Below are positions 27,601 to 37,711 of a stretch of DNA of 64,000 nt, one piece after another. Source of the DNA: Allodiplogaster sudhausi (taxonomy: Eukaryota > Nematoda > Chromadorea > Rhabditida > Diplogasteridae); contig CALZFC010000018.1 in the NCBI GenBank assembly GCA_945643635.1, positions 4,887,001 to 4,951,000 of the forward strand, written 5' to 3'. The stretch's first letter is position 1, and every line of letters starts with the position of its first letter. Below the pieces are notes generated by a model. The model was given only the letters and a program-made list of their open reading frames with translations. It was not told where the DNA came from and did not search any database. A program made the translations under genes and the position numbers.

Positions 27601-30600
27601 AAAATCGCAATAAGACTAAAATGTGTTTGTTGGGATGCTATAAATACGAATAAAATACAATTCCAACAAAAACTGCCCATAGATCAAATAAATAAATTAT
27701 TTTGTCCAACGCACCGAAAGGTGCAATGTAGGTGATTCTAAGTTATTGATTTTTTTTCTTAAAGATTAGTAGATCAGTGGAACCAATAAACTGCTAATTA
27801 ATGACTGGTAGTATAATGAAGCTACCCTGAAAATTTCACTTAAATAGTCCTATCCTTAAAAACGTTATCTCAAAAAACATGAATTCCTAGTTTTATGAGC
27901 GTGACTATATAGAACGGCAATGTCTTATTGTTAGAGAAAACGGCCTAACCCATGCGTTGCCAGAGTCGCCAGAGATGCAAATAGTTCCAGAGTTAACTTC
28001 CACTTCCTCCCGAGTTATCAGGACCGCTTCTATAATTCTGAATGTCTAACGAAGACGCCGATTCTGTAGAGTTGAAAATATTAACCTGCGCTTTTCTGTG
28101 TCATCATAATAATCTAGTTCATTTTCACATTCCAGACATTTTGAGCCTTTTTGTGTCTACCTCGCTACTCTTCCGTCGAATCTGTATTGTGGCTTGTAAA
28201 TGCGGAAATTCCGCATCTAGTTTTCAAGTCCTTTCTCGAAGCATGAGAGTGGGAAGAAAGTTTACAAGCGGCGATGACGTCACTCTTTAACTTCTACAGA
28301 ACGGCGTGGGTAAAATAAGGACGATTCATTTCTTCTAAGCGGTGTTTATCTTTAGCAAAAACAACAATGTGATTGTAATCTCCATTGTGAGCTCTTTTAA
28401 GGAGCACCTAACTCAACCTTAAAAATCCCAAATAGCGTCAGTTGCATGGACGCCAATCTATTTAAATTTTCTAGGCCGAAAATTTTTTTTAAAATGTGTG
28501 CCCATGAAATAGGGAGGTTGCCAAAGAATTACTAGCAGTGTTATGGCTTCCCATGATTTACTACGGTACGGAATATAGCAGCTGATGAATTACTACGGTA
28601 GTCTTTTGGCACTCTATACTTTCGCGCCGCTTTCTAATAAGCCGAATAAGGACCATGTCTTCCTGAGAAGATTCGGAAGTACGCGTCATACATCTCGACG
28701 GTTGCACTGCGGTTGAGAAGAAGTTCCTCGGGACACGTCAGATCGAGATAGATGGCCATTCTCGCCGAGGCTGCCAGCAGAGGCATGGCGAGAAGGAGCG
28801 CGAGGCCCAGCATTGTCGCTTCCTTCATCAAACACTCTTCCTGAACAGAATGCTAACAATTAGAAATTAAACAATTAATGTTTCCTTCTCATTAAAAAAT
28901 ACAGTCTTGCGCCTTCAAGGAAAATTCATACATTTTCTCTTGAACATTGCTTTGAATGCGAGAGAACAGTGAAGCTGAAATGCGGAACGGATCCTCAAAA
29001 TTGAGCAAAATTGCTGTTACCTAATCAAGGAGCGTGAGCATTTATATATCGGCTTATTTGCTTTATTGCCGCATTTGGGCGTGTGAATAGTTATACATTG
29101 TACATATTTCAACCGCGCAGAAATGCTTGCTTCGCCTCTTTTCGTGATGACCGCCATGTGAAGTGAGTGAAGAAGCACGCGCTGACTGAGCAAATCATTC
29201 AGTGACGTCAGCAAGAGCAAAAGACAGGGGAACGGCAAATTCAAAGTGGAGCCTTGCCATGCTGCTTGCAGCAAGTATCCGACGATTAATTATACAGTGG
29301 CGCTAGAGAACCACTTTGAATGCGCTCGCTCATAAAGCTGCCTGTCGCTCGGTCGAGAGAGCATCTGAAATAGGAGGGCTGCTCTGACCTATCGTAGCTA
29401 ATTCTCTACCCGCTAGCTTTTACGTCACTATTGCTAAGAATGTAATGGAAGAAAATCGCTCAAATTTTGTGGATATACGCTTTACGCCAAGACGAACATA
29501 TCCAAATAGAAAAAAGTAAGGTTATTTATTCCCCAGATACCTCAATTGAATGTAGTTCCTGTATGCCTGCCTCTCGGCCGCGCTCGACTTTGCAGAGGAA
29601 TCATAGCCAAAAGCATGAAGCACAAGAATGTCAACAATCTAGATGACATTATCTGACATGAAGATTGCTCTATCTGCTTGGCCCATCTTTCCTTAAAAAA
29701 ATTAGCCGCAGCCTAGATCAGGCGGATTTCGAATAGTGATCATTGCAGGCGCCATACTTTTGCGGGCGAAAAGCGGCGTTCTCGGCCGGCTTCGCCACCT
29801 TTGTCTACTCGGCCAACGTGGCCGGCTACGCGACGGGCGCTGCTCTCAATCTCGCCGCGTACACGCGCGTCAAGCGAATCTCCAAAGTCAGCGAGTAAGC
29901 ATTCAACGTTACAATTTTTCTCTATTTCTTTTCAACTATTGTTATGCTAGGAATAACAATTAGAACCTGTGTGAATTGTCGACTGATATCATTTGAAATG
30001 AACGACAAAACAGAACTTCAAATAGCTGCTATTTCATCATCAGCTGTGCTGAAAATATTGCAATAGGCAATGTGTATGGATGTATTTGAAGCTTCAAATT
30101 TTTTTTTGAAATATATATACCGTATTTCTCTATTAGTACTACCGGGGGTTCTATTTTTCAATACCCTTGCAGGGGAGGGGTACTATTAGAGGGAGGGGTG
30201 CTATTTTTCAATGTGAGAAACTAAAAGTTCAATGACAAAATTTTATTCCCAAAAAAGAAGAATAGTAGGTCGAATTTAAGGGAATCATCTATGGAATATC
30301 AGTTTAAGAACAGATTTTTCATGAATTTGCCATCAGTTCTTTGGTTAGAGCACCCCATGCCTCCAGGATCCGTTCGAAGTATATCTTGAGATTAGGTTCT
30401 AGACTGTTAGGGGGGGGGCACTATTGGAGGGTGGGGTTCTACTAGAGGGAGGGGTTCTATTTTTCAATGGCATTTTCAGAGGGGGGTACTACTAGAGGGG
30501 GGGGGGGGGGGTTCTAATAAAGGGGGAGGTACTAATAGAGAAAATACGGTATACTTATATATATTACGATGAGAAAAGAAAATATTAAGAAATTAGTTGA

Positions 30601-31439
30601 TGGTTTCCGTACAATGCTTGAAGTCACAGAAAGAATCGCCATATCGCACGACTCCGCTGCTATCTCGTCATCTCGTTCATATCGACAGTGCTCGTGTGCA
30701 TACCAAATCTCGTCTCGCTCACGTCGGTGCTTTACAAAAAGGTGCTTATTTCTAGACTTTATGCTATATTCATATACATATTAGATGCACAATAGTTCTT
30801 GACCAAAGAAATCCCGAGGTTTGAACTTTGTCCACTTTCCTCTCGCGCCTATCCTACTACCAATCGGCCATGTCGCAGGTGTCGGACGCGATCTCGAAGC
30901 CGTCCGTCTGGGCGACGTGCGTCAACTCGGGCGTGAACTTCTTCGTGTACCTCGCGTTGAACAGCGACTTCCGCGCGCGATGCGCGCATCTTCTCGGCGT
31001 GAGCATCGTGGATGAGCGAGACGCCAATGGCAACGTCACGCGACGATGGCGGTCGTTCAAGCGACCCGCTGCCAGCTACGGTAGCATGGCTTGTTTCGCT
31101 GCGATTTCTTTTCTCTCTTTTTGTCATTAAATATTTAGTTTATTATTGTGTTGAAAAGGCCTTAAATCATTAATTTTTTTCTACTCATCTCATTTACATC
31201 TACTTATTCTCGTTGAACAATAAATTAGCAAAAAAAAAAATTAAGCTACATACTTTCTTTGTTAGTTTTTTTTCCCTTCCTCATTGTTCATGTTCATCGC
31301 ATCAGGCGGCACGCGCCTTCTCCAGTCGGTCGCAGAGGTGTCGCCACGGCCGACAGGCGGCACGACGAGGAAGAAGAGGAAGTCGCTCGTCATGGCGGCG
31401 AGATCAAAGGCGCGGCGGCATACGCTCCAGATCCTTTGA
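24205..31439 (+). CDS. Seven-transmembrane chemoreceptor-like GPCR (Srsx-like), copy 3, with a giant intron
   Basis: Nine exons, about 382 residues: 24205-24306, 24448-24540, 24853-25018, 25310-25406, 25730-25820, 29749-29894, 30624-30741, 30879-31080 and 31306-31439 (TGA). All phases agree. Exon lengths mirror copy 2: 93, 166 (69+97 in copy 2), 97, 91 and 146 (76+70 in copy 2). Motifs match too: LIALALGDFCNCAAVML in TM2, MGVERLTAIFYPIAFR at TM3, FCGRKAAF in loop 2, and VNSGVNFFVYLALNSDFR in TM7. The N terminus has an NFT sequon, and the tail is long and basic. Intron 5 (25821-29748) is about 3.9 kb, far larger than its sisters, and contains a gene on the other strand. Intron 6 holds a terminal-inverted-repeat element. 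Intron 4 holds a partial copy of the next exon start. Confidence 0.86.
25642..25760 (+). repeat. Tandem copy of a splice acceptor and exon start in GPCR copy 3
   Basis: A block of about 50 bp occurs twice, roughly 57-58 bp apart: ACGGTAG, then CTCTG or TCTG, then GTGTCAGGAGTTGCTGCA, GGTG and CGCTAA. Only the second copy, with the acceptor before 25730, continues into the conserved TM4 exon. The first carries an intact-looking TGTCAG that could act as a cryptic acceptor. Confidence 0.8.
26566..28828 (-). CDS. Transthyretin-like (TTL) secreted protein, nested in a GPCR intron
   Basis: Small secreted nematode TTL-family relative (Pfam transthyretin-like, DUF290 type), about 113 residues. Exons are 28828-28654, 28029-27950 and 26652-26566; phases agree (1, then 0). 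The signal peptide includes MLGLALLLAMPLLAAS. The mature part starts IYLDLTCPEELLLNRSA, aligning with its sisters' ILACEGNPSKNMTA. Exon 2 has EVEVNSGTICISGDSG (sister: VEINTGKMATIAGDAG). Exon 3 has TYFLKVIHYC, the family's conserved IxHxC strand. The C-terminal exon is about half the length of that in the 33-kb copy, so the protein may be truncated. The whole gene lies antisense inside intron 5 of GPCR copy 3. Its intron 2 holds a foldback repeat. The ATG is preceded in frame by a TTG codon. Family call fairly secure, activity uncertain. Confidence 0.62.
26737..27908. mobile_element. Foldback/inverted-repeat element inside the nested TTL intron
   Basis: Two nested inverted repeats. Outer arms at about 26740-26805 and 27845-27905 share GCTCATAAAAACTGGG-like and AAGGATAGGA sequences in opposite orientation. 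Inner arms at about 26803-27025 and 27205-27440 share, inverted, CGTGCTAATTAGTTCAG, CTGGGCTGAG, GCTAATAGGTTTTTACATG and CTGGCTTCATGAAG. The ends read roughly GTCGCGCTCATAAAA and TTTTATGAGCGTGAC. No transposase frame was seen, so it is probably a non-autonomous foldback element. Confidence 0.75.
30117..30553. mobile_element. Short terminal-inverted-repeat element (MITE-like) in GPCR copy 3 intron 6
   Basis: The left end ACCGTATTTCTCTATTAGTA is matched by the inverted right end TACTAATAGAGAAAATACGG. The interior is G-rich and built from variants of GGGGTTCTATTTTTCAAT and AGAGGGAGGGG(T/C)ACTA, repeated about six times, with a run of about 16 G near 30500. It has no coding capacity. Confidence 0.78.
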
Positions 31440-32670
31440 TCTTTTCACAGAAAACAATTCTTGATGCAATTCTGCTTGTGTTTCTATATTGATAATTTTA
31501 ATTATGGCTACTATCTCCTGATATGAATACATCTCGCCCTCCCCAATCAGCATGATCGCACTGAAAAAGTACCATTCTTGAAAAATACGGTTGTTTGGCC
31601 CGAATTTTAATTTCTATCTTTTTAAATAATTTGAAGAAATCTTCAGGGAGATTCATATATGCACTCTATATTTTCATATCCTGTAACTTTTCTAAAAATT
31701 CATTTTGTAAGAGAGTTTGCGTCAGTTGCATTTTGTCCGATATTGTCTCATGGTCAGCCACTTCTCTAAAAAAACTAGGTTCGTTTTGACATATAATTTT
31801 TTCAGACTGAATACAAAACTTAAAATACTTTATTTTAAATTAATACCATAAATTAATTTTTTTATACAAATGCATTTTAACACAACTTTTCCCAGCATCT
31901 TTGTGATATAAAATATGAACCCATAACTACATATATCTCACAATCAGTTTAATGAGTTTCTATATTGTTTTTATTATGCATAATGTCTCAATTCATATTG
32001 CATAATAAAGTTTAGGAAAGTAACTATTGAGGTCAGATGGACTCAGTGACGCATTACGATTCAAAGAAATTATTGTTTTTTTTTACATTCTTCGATTCCG
32101 AGATTATCCTGCTGAAACATCTGCATCCCAGTCCAAGTTCATGAATCGCGAACTGAAGGCAGGCAGCATTCGTGCATCTCATAACATAGCAATTAGAATA
32201 ATGAACTGGGTAATTAATTTTACTCGTTCAGAAATTGATCACTGAAACCAATAATTTGGTAATGAAAGTCTGACAGTATAAAAACAATCATATATATTTC
32301 ATAAACGGTCTTCTATGTAGTACGTTGAAAAATGGGCATGAAAAGCAAAAATATGCACTTTTATTGCACCCTTCTGTCGATTTTTTTAAAACTCCACGTT
32401 TCAGCAAAATGTTTACGGCACCATAAGCGCTTTGAACGAAATGCGAAAAGAGTGTTAATATATTTATTTTATGTTAGCTGATTTAGTAAACAGATCAAGA
32501 AGCATCAGAGCCTTGCAATTAATCCAGGAAGACAACTATGAACGAGTAGAAACTGAAACTTCAAATACAGGTTTTATGACTGTTTGGCTATACTTTAGCT
32601 CAAAATTCATACTTTGTAACGGTTTACAATTTCATTGAACACAAAAATTTATTCGGATGTCTTCATAGAG
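31440..32670. other. Intergenic between GPCR copy 3 and the TTL gene
   Basis: AT-rich, no supported exon. The part at about 32110-32285 resembles about 27515-27815 inside the nested TTL intron: both contain TCCTGCTGAA, CGAACTGAAGGCA and a diverged ACCAATAA...ACAGTATAA block. This fits an old duplication of the 3' flank of a TTL gene. Confidence 0.55.
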
Positions 32671-33497
32671 TTATGGGGTGCCACAACGGTCGTTCTGGTT
32701 ATAATTGAGGCTGAGGTTCTGCGCGAGGTTGACCGTTTCGAGATCAACATGATGGTCGATCGCGCTCATCACGGCTGGAATGTACGACCAGCGGCCGCGC
32801 TCGCACTCCGTATTGCAGAAGTGGATGATCTTCAGGAAGTAGTAGTGGTAGAACTGGAAAAGTAACAAGATCAATAAAAGTAGACTGTATAATTATCCAT
32901 GTTTGGGAATATCCAAAGTACACAAGTGTTGCCTTATTTCATAATAAATATGTAAATATGAAACATTTCGATTTGCTCTACGATTGATTGACTACGTCGG
33001 TGGTAGAGGGGCAAAAAGGGAAAAGTTGAAAGGAGAGAACGGCAGCCAGCTAAAGAAGCCGCCGGCATCGCCAGCAATCGTTGCCATCTTCCCTGTGTTG
33101 ATCTCGACATCGTCCACAGTGGTCACATATGTATGGTCGCCTGGAAAGGTTTTCGCTTCCTTCCGTTCGAAGATTTTTTTATTATTTATAACATTATTCA
33201 CCATTAATAGCCAGAGCAAGGGTCTTTCGCTCCAGAATTTAAAAAAATATGTGAAGGCTTCCTTTTAAAAGTAGTTCACTTGGCATAGTCTTCAGAGTTG
33301 GTCCAAGTTTCAAAGTGTAGACTATACGTTTCCGCCGTCGACGGACCGCTTATGTGGTAGTCCCACAGCTGCACCTTGGCCGTCATGTTCTTGGACGGGT
33401 TTCCTTCACACGCGAGAATGACGTCGACGCTGATGCCAACGGAGGCAACAGGTGGAAAAAGCACGGAGAGTCCGAGGAGAAGAGGAAGCGAACGCAT
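32671..33497 (-). CDS. Transthyretin-like (TTL) secreted protein, full-length copy
   Basis: TTL-family protein of about 144 residues, the usual family size. Exons are 33497-33347, 33140-33040 and 32853-32671 (TAA). The signal peptide is MRSLPLLLGLSVLFPPVAS. Exon 1 continues VDVILACEGNPSKNMTAKV with a sequon and LWDYH. Exon 2 has GDHTYVTTVDDVEI and AGDAGGFF. Exon 3 has YHYYFLKIIHFCNTEC, the conserved IxHxC region, and ends DRCGTP. Exons 1 and 2 match the pseudogene at 45.5 kb in length exactly (151 and 101 nt). The problem is intron 2: at the position where the pseudogene has CCG|GT this copy has CCG|TT, and no other in-phase GT is near. Either an unusual donor is used or the gene is no longer correctly spliced. 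Such proteins are secreted; their ligand is mostly unknown. Confidence 0.68.
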
Positions 33498-36060
33498 CTC
33501 TTATCGACTTAAATAGCTTTATTATTTTTTCATTAAATAATTGGCGAAATATGTTAAATACAATTCACCACTGACTCTGGAACGCGGGAGCACAATGAAG
33601 ACGGAGGAGAAGACAATGTTTATTTGACGAAATTGCTTGCCTTTTATAGGATTGGAGGATGGAGCACTTTAAAGGGCAAAGGAATAGTGCACGTACGATC
33701 ATCTTCTTACGTGCTATTTCTTCACAAAACTCAATACACTTATGCATGCAAGTAAAACAAGTTCTTTATTTTAGTTATTAGATTATTTATCAAAAGTGCA
33801 TCAAAGGCACTGAAATTATTTATTTATTTACATGAAATTACAAGTATACGAAATTAATATTTTGATATAAAGTGCCGCCCAATAAACAAGAGTGCAGGAT
33901 CTTTCGAAACCTTCGGAAAGTTTTGTAATTTCTGATCAAATGGCGCGTTTATTGATAGATGCGATTTGGTTTGCATATTTAGATACAGGCACTCGAGTTT
34001 TACCATAATCGAATGAAATTGTCCCTATTGCCAGGCTTCATGCCTTGAAAAATTTCCATCTTAATGAGACCAAAATATCATCAAATTCAACGTGGCATTG
34101 TGCCACTTTGGTCAATAAAAATGGAAAACTTTTGAGGCATGAAGCCTGACAATTGGGTTATTTTAATGCTAAATTTTGAAGGCACGGAATACCTGAATAT
34201 AAATTGGCAAACGAAATCGATGTGCGTTCATCGAGTTAAGTACAATTTGAACGAATACGTATAATAAATAAAAAGTGTTGAAGGAAACTTGTGTGAAAGA
34301 GAGTGAGAGAGAAACAGAGAGAAAGATGACGGTAAGAAAAGGACAGAATGAAGTAAAAGAAATTTATGGAGAAGCTCAAAATGCATGAGGTGAGAATACT
34401 TTGTGGAGATACATACCGAGAATAGAAAATAATAGAATTTCTACTACTCACCTTCAGTGAGACAGAGATAGAACGAGAGGAGCACAAAAAAGGAGTGAGA
34501 AAGCAGAGAGAGAGAGGAGAGTGAGAGAGAGAGAAGAGAGTAAGAGAGAGAGAGAGGGAGAGGGAGCGAGAGAGTACTTTCTAGACGAGAAATGTTTTTC
34601 CATTGATCCACGTTCGTTTGCGTAAGCTGGGTCTTCCCTTTCACCGAAATCATGAAGCGAACTTTAAGCTATTATTTGTCATTCATCCAATCGTTGTCCT
34701 GACATAACATTAACATACATATGTGAATGTGCATAAGAGAAATTGAAATGTTTTGATAGTGCTAGATATGCATTTGTGCAGGCATTCTTACGAAAGATGC
34801 ATTTGAATGAAGACATCGCTTTGACAATTTTTGTTTTAGAGATAATGATGTGGTGCGCTTCAAGGCTTGCGATCAACCAACATAACATGAATGATATTTC
34901 GTATTGCAGAAGATTGTTAATGTGTAGGTTCGAGAAATCGCTATGAGCATTCGATTTCCACCCTATTTTCTCTTGTAACAGAAAAAAATTCAGATAATAC
35001 GTCAGTATTCCCCAAGATACTGCCATGCGATTTCGATGTTGATCCACTGAACAATCGAGCTAAAAGTGACATCGATGCAGTTCCAGGCCGAGGGAGTCAT
35101 GAGCCTGCAGCCATAACATCTACGGTGTTGTAAGATTCGTACCTTTGTATTAAAATGCATTGACAATTATTTCTCCTTTACGGTTTTCTTATAATTTATG
35201 GTTTACGGTTTTATCACATTCCAAGGGCCTCTGGGACAGACCGAGGACGACACTGACGAGCCATCAATCGAACATTTCACATACATATGTAGGTATCTGA
35301 TTTTGTTAGTAAGTGAGAATTTTCAAGAACAGTGCTGATAATCTGTGGAGAAAAAAGGGAGCGGAAATTTAGAAAACATGAATGGCTCCATTGGAAGGTG
35401 TGTGTAATTTGTTTTTGGTAATTTAATATTTATTTACTTCTTTTTCATATTCCTAGCGAGGGTGACTTACCTACAATAACAACAACATTTACATAGTATG
35501 TATGTATGTAGCTAGAAATTTGCTTCACACATGCTTATTAGTCTAGAGAATTTTTTTATTAGTTATGTTCTTTATTATCATTTAAGATGAAGCCTTTTGC
35601 CGTTCTTGTTCTGTGCAGTTCAACTGTTTTGTGGTAGGATGCTGCCGGGTGAGTCGATTCATCGTGTGATTTGTTTCTCCTCTTGGGTATCATTTGGTGT
35701 ATAACGGCACATTTTTTCAATTTTATAATGAACGAAATATAAAAAAATTGGTGGAGCAGACGGAAGATGCTCAAGAAAGGGTGGAGTAGGCCACTTCTGT
35801 CGGAAAACTGGTCGGGAAGGGCGGACAAGAACAGTGCAATGAAAAGGACCAACTATTTCAAAAAAGAAGAAGAAGACTCTTCGAGACTAAATTAAACTAC
35901 ATCCCAAGTTGCCTCTGTCGGCTGCTATAAAGCATAAATATGACATAAAGGAGGGTCAATAGCTTTCATTAGGCACATATTTGAATTTTCAGCCCACTAT
36001 TTTACAATAAAACCAAAAAAAAATAGCTGAAAGAGACGATACATTATTAAGTACCTCCTT
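33498..36060. other. Intergenic with a hairpin element and GA arrays
   Basis: No supported exon. A hairpin-forming element is listed separately at 34026-34153. GA arrays lie at 34295-34330 and 34500-34575. The rest is AT-rich with ACATATGT-type palindromes. Confidence 0.55.
34026..34153. mobile_element. Small hairpin (MITE-like) element, about 128 bp
   Basis: ATTGCCAGGCTTCATGCCTT at the left is matched, inverted, by AGGCATGAAGCCTGACAAT at the right. Pairing continues imperfectly through TTTCCAT and GACCAAA for about 50 bp per arm, with a short loop. It has no coding capacity. Confidence 0.75.
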
Positions 36061-37512
36061 CTATCCAGCTGCCAACTCGCTGCGCTCGAGATGATCGAAG
36101 GAGCCGATTATCGTGATGAGAAGGGCGGCGAAATGCTCGCCCTTCACTCTCTCCGCCTTCTTCTTCTCCTCCGACGTCTTCAGCAAATCCTCGGGGCTAA
36201 CCCTTCAAAGGAAAATAAATAAAGATTGCATTTATTAACTTGGAACTTGTTGATGGAAGAAACATGGCAGAAGATCTCCATTATCTATTAAGCCAAAAAT
36301 AATTGAAATACTTCTATTGCTTATCATTGACTCTTGCCGATTTAAGCACAATTACTTTTCGAGTACTGACACTGGGTGAGCGAGGTGAGCAGAGACCACG
36401 ACCTTCCGAACGTTCGGGAAGAGTTTGCTCAGGATAGCCCAAGTATCCGGCATCACTAGGCATCCCTGCAGGTGGAGACTCTCCACGAACTCGAAAGGCT
36501 CCTCAACGAAAAGCTTAAATGAGTGAAAACAAATAATAAATGAAAATATTATATTATCTCTTTATAGATTACAGCACTTCGTGTGATCACTACTAAACGA
36601 AACATATGAAAATTTTATTTTCACAGAACTAATATCAATTAGTAACTATTATAATTATCCCATCGCTTGCCAAAAGGATAGGAAGAAAAATTGCTTACCT
36701 TGAAAATCTCTTGCAGCTGTGTCACTCCAATTGTGTCGATCCCCGCGAAGTCGACTTCGCAGATTCTCTCCGGGTTCACGTTGTGCAACAGTTTAGACCA
36801 GGCGTGCACTCCCCAAAGGGTGTGGACCGTGCGAGGGATATCAGGAAATAACTTGTGAAGAATGTGCAGAGAGAGCGCGGAGCCAAGCTTACGGAAGACC
36901 AGCTGCAAGCTTTTCGAAAATAAATATTTAATTGGAGTTTAAACACGAAATTTTTTTTAACGAATAAATAAAATAGCTTAAAAAATATTGTCTTTATTCA
37001 GAAAAAGATTGAAATATAAGAGTACAAACATTTCATTGAAAAATGCTAACCAAGTCAGTTGCTTAGGTAAGCGACGAAAAGAGAAAAAAACGGTGCATTC
37101 ATAATTCGATAACCTCATGCGCAGCTCGGCATGAGAGAAGGAGAGAAGTGAGATCATTTAAGGACAGGAAGGAGGTGATGCGGTCGAACACGAGAACCGG
37201 CAGAGCGAAGAGCCCATCTGAGGCGGACGCACGAGTCCAGGCCAGCGAAGGCGACTCTGAGGGAATATTTAAAGGATATATTCACGGGTTCCAAAAAGAA
37301 TAGAAAAATCTATGCAAACAATGTGTAGATTCTGCTCGTGATTCCCATGATTTCAAGGTCCAAAAAGGGTATATAGAACCCCCTGAAGAAAGATCCTCTC
37401 AATATATGGGTATACTCCTTAAGATAAGCGCGGTGAAACCTGAAGAAGCCGCCGCTGCGCAGTTTTCCTTGGCCGAGGCGTCTTCCTTGGCGCCGTTCTT
37501 CAAACACCACAT
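36061..37512 (-). CDS. F-box protein
   Basis: Five-exon gene for about 239 residues: 37512-37440, 37256-37114, 36902-36699, 36513-36356 and 36202-36061 (TAG). Every phase agrees. The F-box lies at about residues 40-72, with ALPVLVFDRITSFLSLNDL followed by TSLLLSCRAAHE. F-box proteins recruit substrates to SCF ubiquitin ligases through Skp1. The C-terminal half is Leu-rich with regularly spaced hydrophobics (SLHLQGCLVMPDTWAIL, LFPNVRKVVVSAHLAH), resembling the F-box-associated or LRR-like regions of nematode F-box families. I do not assign a subfamily. The last exon has a charged helix (TSEEKKKAERVKGEHF) and ends LERSELAAG. The gene lies just downstream of the HEAT-like gene on the same strand, with about 200 bp between them. 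Substrate unknown. Confidence 0.85.
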
Positions 37513-37711
37513 TTGTTATTTCGAAACACGGACAAAACAAGAAAGGAGTAAAACGTCTCTCTGTATGGAATATTTACAAACCGGGAATACAGACTCTTCC
37601 GCAATCGTGAAGTGGTCGTAGAACTGTGACTTGACCAGCGGAGGGACTCTTAAAATATTGCTTCAGAATAAAATCTTTAAATAAAATGTTTTCTATCTTA
37701 GAAAAAAGAAC

